In this document: piece after piece, positions 1 through 5,359 of the stretch | Position numbering within the stretch: the stretch's first letter is position 1 | Layout: each line of letters opens with the position of its first letter | Source of the DNA: Bifidobacterium breve | Lineage (GTDB): Bacteria > Actinomycetota > Actinomycetes > Nanopelagicales > Nanopelagicaceae | Assembly: GCA_943324025.2 (NCBI GenBank) | Contig: CALPKA020000045.1 | Span: forward strand, 1-5,607 | DNA: 5,607 bases | Direction of reading: 5' to 3' | Notes under the pieces: model-generated | Databases searched by the model: none | What the model was told of the DNA's origin: nothing | The model's input: the letters and a program-made list of their open reading frames with translations, nothing else | Made by a program: the position numbers and the translations under genes

Positions 1-13
1 AATTCTCCTGCTT

Positions 14-19
14 TATGCT
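14..19 (+). promoter_or_regulatory. Putative -10 element of a leaderless promoter
   Basis: TATGCT fits the actinobacterial TANNNT -10 pattern and ends exactly six bases before the ATG at 26. That is where transcription would be expected to begin, so the mRNA for the phosphatase and the cytochrome c maturation operon would start at or next to its own start codon. No Shine-Dalgarno-like purine run lies between 1 and 25, which agrees with a leaderless start. The -35 region falls outside the window, so the call rests on one hexamer and its spacing. Confidence 0.45.
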
Positions 20-25
20 TACACC

Positions 26-649
26 ATGGCACAAATGATTCACTTCGTCAGACATGGCGAGGTTCATAATCCAGAGAAAATTCTTTATGGACTACAACCA
101 GGATGGCGTTTGAGCGAACGTGGTAATCAAATGGCACAAGTTGTGGCTGAATGGTCTAAAGATTTAAATCTCGGAGCAATTCATTCCTCGCCTCTACAAA
201 GAGCACAGGAAACTGTTGCACCAATTATTAATACCCATAAGCTTTCATTAAATCTTGATAGCAATTTGATCGAAGCCAGTAACGTTTTCGAAGGTAAGAA
301 ATTTGAATTAGGAAGTGGAGCGCTTAAACACCCAAAATCCTGGCGCTATTTATATAACCCGTTTAAACCTTCCTGGGGTGAGCCATACGAAATAATTATT
401 AACAGAATGTTGAAAGCTCTTTTTGCTGCTCGTGATGCGGCTGCAGGCAAAGATGCTATTTGTGTTTCTCACCAACTTCCAATCTGGATTTTAAGGTCAG
501 CAATTGAAGGACGTAGATTAATTCACGATCCAAGAAAACGTCAGTGCACACTGGCTTCTGTCACATCTTTTGAATTAGATAGTGAAGGCATGGTCTGTGG
601 TGTTTCTTATAGTGAGCCTGCCAAACATTTATTACCGCCGCAAAAATGA
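26..649 (+). CDS. Histidine phosphatase superfamily (phosphoglycerate-mutase-like) protein
   Basis: This 207-residue protein belongs to the two-histidine phosphatase/mutase superfamily. Visible family marks are the phospho-acceptor RHGE at residues 9-12 (His10), the phosphate-pocket stretch SSPLQRAQET at 54-63 (Arg59), an acidic residue Glu83 in LIEASNVFEG where the general acid usually lies, and the second catalytic histidine His149 in SHQ. All expected catalytic residues seem present, so an active phosphatase is likely; the substrate cannot be read from sequence. There is no signal peptide or membrane segment, so it should be cytoplasmic. The ATG at 26 places RHGE near the N-terminus, as is usual. 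The frame stays open upstream to the window edge, and ATG at 35 (Met4) is an alternative start. It overlaps resA by 4 bp (ATGA), so it is probably co-transcribed with cytochrome c maturation genes. A homologue in the same place (Rv0525 in mycobacteria) is known to me only as a conserved family protein. Glycolytic mutase activity is less likely. Confidence 0.9.
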   Translation: MAQMIHFVRHGEVHNPEKILYGLQPGWRLSERGNQMAQVVAEWSKDLNLGAIHSSPLQRAQETVAPIINTHKLSLNLDSNLIEASNVFEGKKFELGSGALKHPKSWRYLYNPFKPSWGEPYEIIINRMLKALFAARDAAAGKDAICVSHQLPIWILRSAIEGRRLIHDPRKRQCTLASVTSFELDSEGMVCGVSYSEPAKHLLPPQK

Positions 650-1185
650 AATTAATTTCAATACTTCTTTCAGCTCTACTTTTAACCTCTTGCGCAGGTG
701 GTGGAGTTTCTTCCCAAAATGAAAATTCATTTATATCAGGAAGTGGAGTTGCAACATTTGTTGAAAAAGCTGATCGAAAAATAGCACCTATTTTGTCAGG
801 TGAAACTTTAACTTCAGGACAGATGACCTTAAATAGAAATCAAGTTACCGTAATTAATGTTTGGGCATCTTGGTGTGCTCCGTGCCGGGCAGAGGCACCA
901 GTGTTACAAGAATTTTCTGTTAACTATCCAGATGTGCAATTTGCTGGGATATTAACTCGCGATAATTTGTCTTCAGCAAAGGCATTTTATGAAAATTTCA
1001 ATCTTACCTATCCAACCTTTATCGATGATTCACTACTGCTTGGCTTTGGTGGTTCACTCATTCCAAATGCCATTCCTACCTCTTTAATTCTGGATAGAGA
1101 GGGAAAAATAGCAGTCAGAATTAGCGGGGAAGTGACAGTTGCTGGTTTAAAGAAAATGTTGGATAAGGTGTTATCAAATGATTGA
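646..1185 (+). CDS. resA: ResA/TlpA-like thiol-disulfide oxidoreductase, lipoprotein
   Basis: This 179-residue thioredoxin-fold protein probably keeps the CXXCH cysteines of apocytochrome c reduced outside the membrane, using electrons delivered by CcdA. The N-terminus is a lipoprotein signal: Lys2, a hydrophobic run at 3-13, and the lipobox Leu13-Thr14-Ser15-Cys16, followed by a Gly/Ser/Asn-rich linker to about residue 35. The redox site is WCAPC (Cys77 and Cys80) in NVWASWCAPCRAE, and the cis-proline loop is IPTS (Pro144). Length and layout match membrane-anchored ResA/TlpA proteins. The active site reads CAPC, whereas Bacillus subtilis ResA has CEPC with a functionally important Glu between the cysteines; the TlpA-like pair here may differ in redox potential. 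The start overlaps the phosphatase stop by 4 bp (ATGA) and has no clear Shine-Dalgarno, suggesting translational coupling. Its end overlaps ccdA by 8 bp. The family call is firm; the ResA role comes from the operon. Confidence 0.93.
   Translation: MKLISILLSALLLTSCAGGGVSSQNENSFISGSGVATFVEKADRKIAPILSGETLTSGQMTLNRNQVTVINVWASWCAPCRAEAPVLQEFSVNYPDVQFAGILTRDNLSSAKAFYENFNLTYPTFIDDSLLLGFGGSLIPNAIPTSLILDREGKIAVRISGEVTVAGLKKMLDKVLSND
1165..1170 (+). promoter_or_regulatory. Ribosome binding site of ccdA
   Basis: AAGGTG lies within the end of resA, seven bases before the ATG at 1178. It supports that ATG as the ccdA start despite the 8 bp overlap with resA, and it contrasts with the absence of a clear site before resA and resB. 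Confidence 0.6.
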
Positions 1186-1909
1186 GTTCTTAATTAACCA
1201 AATCTTTGATGCAAACTTGTTGGTTGCCATGTTCATTGCGGCTCTGGCCGGTTTGATTTCTTTTTTCTCACCTTGTGTTATCCCATTAGTTCCAGGATAT
1301 CTTTCTTATGCATCGGGCATGAGCGATGTAAAAAGCAGAAGTCGAGTTTTTCTTGGCTCAATACTGTTTGTTCTGGGATTCACTTTCCTCTTTGTTTCTT
1401 ATGGAATTTTATTTGGAGAACTGGGCTCGAAAATATCTGAGAATTCCAGGCTGATATCAATTGCACTCGGTTGTTTAACTATTGCTTTGGGCTTGATATT
1501 CCTATTGAATGAAAAGTTTTATCGAAGCTTCAAACCAGCTTGGAGAATGCGTAGTGGATTAATTTCAGCACCTTTACTTGGCTTTGCATTTGGTATCGGA
1601 TGGACTCCTTGCATAGGTCCAACTTTGGGGGCTGTTCAAGTTCTTGCAATTCAAAGTGCTACTGCTCAACGAGGAGCAATCCTTTCAGCTGCCTATTGTC
1701 TTGGCCTTGGATTACCATTTATTTTAATGGGATTATTTCTAGATAAAGCTGAACCAATGCGGAAATTTATTTCAAAGCGTGGAAACCTAATTACAAAAAT
1801 AGGTGGGTCGCTACTAATACTTATTGGGTTATTACAAGTTAGTAATCTATGGGACCAATTTATGAATAGTTTACGAGATCTAATTAGCGGATTTATACCA
1901 ATAATATAA
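1178..1909 (+). CDS. ccdA: Cytochrome c biogenesis protein CcdA (transmembrane thiol reductant carrier)
   Basis: This 243-residue membrane protein is of the short CcdA/DsbD-core type. It passes electrons from cytoplasmic thioredoxin across the membrane to the extracytoplasmic thioredoxin-like protein, here presumably the ResA product encoded just upstream. Two characteristic proline-flanked cysteine motifs are present: SPCVIPLVPGYLSY (Cys33) in the first helix and WTPCIGPTLG (Cys145) in the fourth. These are the expected redox pair in the two pseudo-symmetric halves. About six membrane helices are visible, near residues 13-35, 57-80, 91-111, 131-152, 166-188 and 204-223, matching the family in number and length. 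The start is backed by AAGGTG seven bases upstream. The gene overlaps resA by 8 bp and touches resB through TAATG (1 bp overlap). Nothing appears truncated. Some CcdA proteins serve other thiol pathways, but the four-gene context makes cytochrome c maturation the clear reading. Confidence 0.96.
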   Translation: MIEFLINQIFDANLLVAMFIAALAGLISFFSPCVIPLVPGYLSYASGMSDVKSRSRVFLGSILFVLGFTFLFVSYGILFGELGSKISENSRLISIALGCLTIALGLIFLLNEKFYRSFKPAWRMRSGLISAPLLGFAFGIGWTPCIGPTLGAVQVLAIQSATAQRGAILSAAYCLGLGLPFILMGLFLDKAEPMRKFISKRGNLITKIGGSLLILIGLLQVSNLWDQFMNSLRDLISGFIPII

Positions 1910-3357
1910 TGAGCACAGTATTAGATACCCGATCATTTTTACGTTGGTGTTGGCGTCAATTAACCAGCATGCGTACAGCTTTAATTCTTTTGCTTTTACT
2001 TGCAATTGCAGCGATTCCGGGCTCGCTGTTTCCTCAACGTAGTCAAAACCCAATTCAGGTAAAGCAATTTTTTGCAGAAAATCCTGAGACTGCGATTTGG
2101 CTTGATCGCCTAAGTCTATTTAACGTTTTTAGTTCACCATGGTTTAGTGCAATTTATCTTCTCTTATTCATCTCTTTAATCGGATGTGTTCTGCCCAGAA
2201 GTATTGAGCATTTAAAAGCAATTGGAGCTAAGCCACCTTTAACACCGAAGTATTTGGATCGCATGGAGTTCTACACTGAAATCAAGAAAATTGATCTTGA
2301 TAAAGTTGAAAAATTCTTACGAAAGAAGCATTTTCGTATTAGAAGAGATGAAAACTCCATTTCGGCTGAAAAAGGCTACGCCCGTGAAACAGGCAATTTG
2401 TTATTTCACTTATCACTAGTTCTGATTTTACTCGCAGTTGGTATCGGTTCTTTATTGGGAAGCCGTGGCGATGCAATAGTTAATGTTGGCGATAGGTTTA
2501 TTAATACTCCAACCTCTTATGACATTTTAAGTTTTGGAAAATATCAAGCAGAGGATTCTTTACCGCCTTTTTCTTTAACTGTTACAGATTTCAAAGCTGA
2601 ATATGATCCAGTAACCAATGCCGCAATTGATTATGAATTAACTGTTTTAACAGCCAACCCCGCTGGATCTAAAGAAATTAAAAAAATAATTAAAGTAAAT
2701 CAACCCCTTGCATATGGCAGCACCAAAATTTACTTGCAGGCGAATGGTTACTCTCCAATTGTTATAGTTCGCGATAAATCAGGGAAAATTATTTTTGATG
2801 GACCAACTCCATTTCTTCCACAGGATGCAAACCTTTCTTCAATTGGAGCAATAAAGATTCCAGATATGGATCCTCAAATTGGATTTGTGGGTTCATTCTT
2901 ACCAACTGCAGATCGGGATCCAATCCGAGGTGGCTTTTCTTCTTATCCTGAAGTTTTAGATCCACGGTTATTAGTTTCGATTTGGAAGGGTGATTTAGGT
3001 CTAAACACTGGTATCCCGCAATCTGTTTACCGGATTGATACCAGCAAAATGGAGAGAATTGGATTGAAAGCTTTAGTTTTAAATGAAAGTTATGATTTTG
3101 GTGAGGGCAGCATCACATTTACAGGATGGAAATCTTGGGTTAACTTACAAATAGTTAATGATCCTGGTAAAGGTTTTGCACTTGTAGGTGCAATACTTGC
3201 GATATTAGGTTTGTTAATTTCATTGTTTACAAGGCAACGAAGAATTTGGGTTAAGCAATCAGGAAAGACCCAAGTAGCTGGCCTTGCTAAGAATGGAATA
3301 CCCGGGTTAGAGCAAGAAATTGATGAGTTGGTTAAGGAGATGAGCAATGAGCGATAA
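1909..3357 (+). CDS. resB: Cytochrome c biogenesis protein ResB (Ccs1), heme-ligation complex subunit
   Basis: This 482-residue protein is the ResB/Ccs1 half of the System II heme export and ligation complex and partners CcsA. Three N-terminal membrane helices lie near residues 22-39 (ending in the family-like GSLFPQR at 39-44), 78-96 and 163-183. A large extracytoplasmic domain of about 235 residues follows, then a fourth helix near 422-440. The third helix opens with NLLFHLSL; His167 is a candidate for the intramembrane heme-binding histidine described in the CcsBA family, although I assign it by position only. A basic stop-transfer segment (TRQRRIWVK, 441-449) and a short acidic cytoplasmic tail to 482 close the protein. 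The start forms TAATG with the ccdA stop and lacks a nearby Shine-Dalgarno, implying coupled reinitiation. The end overlaps ccsA by 11 bp. It is slightly compact beside actinobacterial relatives of over 500 residues as I recall them, but nothing looks missing. Confidence 0.95.
   Translation: MSTVLDTRSFLRWCWRQLTSMRTALILLLLLAIAAIPGSLFPQRSQNPIQVKQFFAENPETAIWLDRLSLFNVFSSPWFSAIYLLLFISLIGCVLPRSIEHLKAIGAKPPLTPKYLDRMEFYTEIKKIDLDKVEKFLRKKHFRIRRDENSISAEKGYARETGNLLFHLSLVLILLAVGIGSLLGSRGDAIVNVGDRFINTPTSYDILSFGKYQAEDSLPPFSLTVTDFKAEYDPVTNAAIDYELTVLTANPAGSKEIKKIIKVNQPLAYGSTKIYLQANGYSPIVIVRDKSGKIIFDGPTPFLPQDANLSSIGAIKIPDMDPQIGFVGSFLPTADRDPIRGGFSSYPEVLDPRLLVSIWKGDLGLNTGIPQSVYRIDTSKMERIGLKALVLNESYDFGEGSITFTGWKSWVNLQIVNDPGKGFALVGAILAILGLLISLFTRQRRIWVKQSGKTQVAGLAKNGIPGLEQEIDELVKEMSNER
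3334..3339 (+). promoter_or_regulatory. Ribosome binding site of ccsA
   Basis: AAGGAG, the strongest Shine-Dalgarno in the window, ends seven bases before the ATG at 3347. It selects this start even though the gene then overlaps resB by 11 bp. A nearer ATG at 3340, directly after the AAGGAG, is an in-frame ResB codon (Met478) and is too close to be used. Confidence 0.75.
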
Positions 3358-4246
3358 TTCAGCGGCGCTGTTATCAAATAATTTAATTTATGCAGCAATG
3401 TTGTTCTATACACTCGCTTTTTTTGCTCACGCTGTTGAGGTCGCATGGTCAGTCAAAACTCCAGCCAAAAGTGTGAAAAAAACCAAATTAGATTTTTCAA
3501 GAACTGAAAGAATTGGACGATTAGCTTCAGCTTTTATGGTTATTGGGTTTTTATTTTTACTTCCTGGAGTTGTATTCAGAGGAATTTCTGCTAATCGAGT
3601 CCCGTGGGGAAATATGTATGAGTTTTCAATTACTGGAGCACTAGCATTTAGCGCCGCTTATTTATTCGCGCTAAAAAAATATAAATTAAGGTGGCTTGGA
3701 CTTCCAGTAGCAATTTCAGTTCTATTGACATTGGGCACAGCGGTTACTCTGCTTTATCGGCCAAGTGCCCCATTAATGCCCGCTTTAAAATCTCCTTGGC
3801 TTGCAATCCATGTGTCTGCTGCAATTATTTCTGGAGGAGTTTTCCTGTTAGCAAATTGCATCGCGGCTACTTATCTAATTTTAGATCGCTATGAACAAAA
3901 AGGTGTGCGCCCTGTCTGGGCAGAAAAGTTGCCTTCGCTAGAAGTATTGGACAATCTTTCTTATCGATTAGTTGCTTTGGTATTTCCACTTTGGACTTTT
4001 TCAGTAATTGCTGGAGCAATTTGGGCTGAAGCTGCTTGGGGACGTTATTGGGGTTGGGATCCAAAAGAAACTTGGGCATTTATAACCTGGGTTGCATATG
4101 CAGCTTATCTACATGCTCGAGTAACTATTGGTTGGAGAGGAAGAAAAGCAGCTTGGCTGTGTTTGTTAGCCGGCTCAACCTTTTTGTTTAATTACATTTA
4201 TATAAATGTTTGGGGCACAGGCCGCCATACATATTCTGGTTTATAA
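3347..4246 (+). CDS. ccsA: Cytochrome c biogenesis protein CcsA/ResC (often CcsB in actinobacteria), heme handling
   Basis: This 299-residue polytopic membrane protein carries the heme-handling WWD domain and, with ResB, attaches heme to apocytochrome c on the outer face of the membrane. The tryptophan-rich WWD signature runs from Trp226 to Trp243, with Trp231, Trp235, Trp237 and Asp238 inside (core WGWDPKETW). Candidate heme-ligand histidines sit where the family has them: His155 (LAIHV) before the WWD loop, His294 (GRHTYSG) near the C-terminus as the second external one, and His256 (YLHAR) in the helix after WWD. The motif PWGNMYEF at 86-93 is also family-like. About eight helices are visible, near 13-31, 58-78, 93-108, 117-137, 151-178, 206-225, 244-258 and 268-287. 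The start is fixed by AAGGAG seven bases upstream and overlaps resB by 11 bp. Naming varies: the same protein is CcsA, ResC or CcsB in different genomes. Its stop lies in the palindrome shared with the facing gene. Confidence 0.96.
   Translation: MSDNSAALLSNNLIYAAMLFYTLAFFAHAVEVAWSVKTPAKSVKKTKLDFSRTERIGRLASAFMVIGFLFLLPGVVFRGISANRVPWGNMYEFSITGALAFSAAYLFALKKYKLRWLGLPVAISVLLTLGTAVTLLYRPSAPLMPALKSPWLAIHVSAAIISGGVFLLANCIAATYLILDRYEQKGVRPVWAEKLPSLEVLDNLSYRLVALVFPLWTFSVIAGAIWAEAAWGRYWGWDPKETWAFITWVAYAAYLHARVTIGWRGRKAAWLCLLAGSTFLFNYIYINVWGTGRHTYSGL
4241..4246. other. Shared palindromic TTATAA at convergent gene ends
   Basis: Read on either strand, this hexamer is TTA TAA, so it supplies the last Leu codon and stop of ccsA on the + strand and of the PLDc_N gene on the - strand. 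The two operons therefore overlap tail to tail by exactly six bases. The nearby CTTAAG at 4251-4256 is a short palindrome without a GC-rich stem or an adjacent T-run, so I do not call a terminator here. Confidence 0.9.
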
Positions 4247-4492
4247 CTTCCTTAAGAAATCAGGATCATCATCTGGCGGGATAATTCGCCCACGCCCACC
4301 TCGATTTGGTCTTGGTCTACGTGGTCGTCCAGCTATAAACCAAGCAATATCACCAATAAATCCAGTCAGAATTATTATTAATAACCAAGCCCATTTAGGA
4401 AATCTTCTAACTTTATCCTGTGGTGTCATAGCGCAATCAATCAGCGTATAGATGTCTAAAACAATCACCAAGATAAGTAGGTATTTGATCAT
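4241..4492 (-). CDS. Small two-helix membrane protein, PLDc_N type (phospholipase D nuclease N-terminal domain)
   Basis: This 83-residue protein has two hydrophobic helices (about residues 3-19 and 34-54) joined by a short polar loop, and ends its second helix with GDIAWFIAGRP (47-57). The pattern G-x3-W-x3-GRP, with the preceding helix rich in Leu/Ile, is that of the PLDc_N domain. That domain anchors cardiolipin-synthase-like enzymes but also occurs alone in many actinobacteria. No catalytic HKD motif is present or could fit, so it is not a phospholipase. After the second helix comes a strongly basic Arg/Pro/Gly segment (56-69, RPRRPRPNRGGRGR) and then an acidic PPDDDPD patch (72-78), an uneven charge pattern that suggests binding to a partner or to anionic lipid. 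It begins 18 bp after menA and has a -10-like hexamer placed for a leaderless start. Function is unknown; a scaffold or regulatory role in the membrane is only a guess. The + strand frame across the same bases is judged non-coding. Confidence 0.8.
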   Translation of the reverse strand: MIKYLLILVIVLDIYTLIDCAMTPQDKVRRFPKWAWLLIIILTGFIGDIAWFIAGRPRRPRPNRGGRGRIIPPDDDPDFLRKL

Positions 4493-4498
4493 GCCCTT

Positions 4499-4504
4499 AG
4501 TTTA
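4499..4504 (-). promoter_or_regulatory. Putative -10 element for the PLDc_N gene (leaderless start)
   Basis: On the - strand TAAACT fits TANNNT and ends six bases before the ATG at 4492, the same spacing seen upstream of the phosphatase gene. TTGCGC at 4524-4529 on the same strand could be a weak -35 at 19 bp. The purines AAGGG at 4494-4498 are only one base from the ATG, too close for a normal Shine-Dalgarno. The gene may thus have its own promoter in addition to readthrough from menA. Evidence is one degenerate hexamer plus spacing. Confidence 0.35.
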
Positions 4505-4510
4505 GCCTTT

Positions 4511-5359
4511 TTAGATTACAAAAGCGCAAGCCAGCAAGATTGACATAAATAATTGCAGATTTGCGGTTTTCTTTAAAACCAAGATTAACTCGGGTCCGAC
4601 TGCTCCGCCGCTGACTCTCTTTGCAACTTGGAAAGTAAGTGGCAAACAAAGCGCAGTTAAAAATGCAAATTTATTAATAAACCCTGCCGAAATAGCCAAT
4701 ACTTGAGAGGAGGTAACTAAGAACACAAAAAACTTTCTAGTATTTTTCTCACCTATTTGAACAGCGAATGTGCGCTTACCTACCTTGGCATCTTCAGGTA
4801 AATCCCTTAAGTTATTCACTGAAAGAATTGCACATGAAAGAGTACCTATTGGTAATGATAATAAAATAATTTGCCAATTGATTTGTTGAGTTTGAACGTA
4901 ATAACTTCCAATCGTGGCAACTAAACCAAAGAAGACAAAAACTGAAATTTCACCAAAGCCAAAGTAGCCATAAGGTTTTTTACCACCCGTATATCCCCAG
5001 GCTGCCCAGATTGAAATTGCACCAACGGCAACCAGCCAATAAGAGACATTTATTGCAAGAAATACTCCAGATATTGCTGCAATTATAAAAGATAAGAATG
5101 ATGCATTTTTTACAGATTTCGCACTTGCTAAGCCAGAGGCTACCAATCTGATTGGACCAACTCTGTTGGTATCGCTTCCTTTAACACCATCTGAGTAGTC
5201 ATTTGCATAATTAACTGCAATTTGTAGGAATAGAGAAACTATTAAAGCCAGTGCAGCGTTTATCCAATTAATAGAGTTCGCATACACGGTACCTACAAGC
5301 ACTGGTGCTATTGCAGCTGGCAGAGTTCTAACTCGGGCTCCGATAATCCACTTATTCAT
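4511..5359 (-). CDS. menA: 1,4-dihydroxy-2-naphthoate polyprenyltransferase MenA
   Basis: This 282-residue UbiA-superfamily membrane enzyme attaches a polyprenyl chain to 1,4-dihydroxy-2-naphthoate, giving demethylmenaquinone, the membrane-bound step of menaquinone synthesis. The N-terminus shows the MenA-type sequence ARVRTLPAAIAPVLVGT (8-24). The first Asp-rich metal/diphosphate motif is NDYSDGVKGSD at 53-63 (Asp54, Asp57, Asp63), followed by TNRVGPIRLVASG. The second is NNLRDLPEDAKVGKRT at 182-197 (Asp186, Asp190). Several hydrophobic helices fill the rest, for example near 35-50, 88-104, 107-121, 139-155, 164-181, 210-227 and 231-244. Length matches the family. The start is an ATG overlapping the upstream MenE-like stop by 4 bp (ATGA); a weak AGAGA lies four bases before it. 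The first-motif wording, the start and the MenE-like neighbour all favour MenA over other UbiA enzymes such as heme O or ubiquinone prenyltransferases. It ends 18 bp before the PLDc_N gene. Confidence 0.96.
   Translation of the reverse strand: MNKWIIGARVRTLPAAIAPVLVGTVYANSINWINAALALIVSLFLQIAVNYANDYSDGVKGSDTNRVGPIRLVASGLASAKSVKNASFLSFIIAAISGVFLAINVSYWLVAVGAISIWAAWGYTGGKKPYGYFGFGEISVFVFFGLVATIGSYYVQTQQINWQIILLSLPIGTLSCAILSVNNLRDLPEDAKVGKRTFAVQIGEKNTRKFFVFLVTSSQVLAISAGFINKFAFLTALCLPLTFQVAKRVSGGAVGPELILVLKKTANLQLFMSILLACAFVI

Noticed and set aside
1..25. Tail of an upstream gene such as hemL
   Set aside because: The frames over these bases are too short to recognise; hemL is expected here by synteny in mycobacteria, but nothing in the sequence supports it.
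26..649. Glycolytic phosphoglycerate mutase
   Set aside because: The family residues are shared by many phosphatases; the short length, the divergent middle and the operon context do not support the glycolytic enzyme.
310..748. Direct repeat AGGAAGTGGAG at 310-320 and 738-748
   Set aside because: Eleven bases, both encoding Gly-Ser-Gly within unrelated proteins; no further copies noticed and no extended similarity, so likely chance.
3090..3446. 118-codon open frame on the - strand across the end of resB and start of ccsA
   Set aside because: It lies opposite two well-supported genes, has no recognisable motif and shows low-complexity composition typical of an antisense shadow.
3691..3894. 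67-codon + strand frame inside ccsA
   Set aside because: It is out of frame within a conserved membrane protein, with Ser/Cys-rich translation and no family features.
3867..4079. 70-codon - strand frame opposite the ccsA WWD region
   Set aside because: It sits opposite the most conserved part of ccsA; its Pro/Gln/Leu-rich product reflects reverse reading of Trp/Gly codons.
4251..4256. CTTAAG palindrome just after ccsA as a terminator
   Set aside because: It is six bases with no loop, no GC-rich stem and no U-run, and it lies inside the PLDc_N coding sequence.
4206..4451. 81-codon + strand frame opposite the PLDc_N gene
   Set aside because: The - strand reading gives two clean helices and the GRP motif, a well-placed -10 and operon context; the + reading has no helices or motif and no ribosome site.
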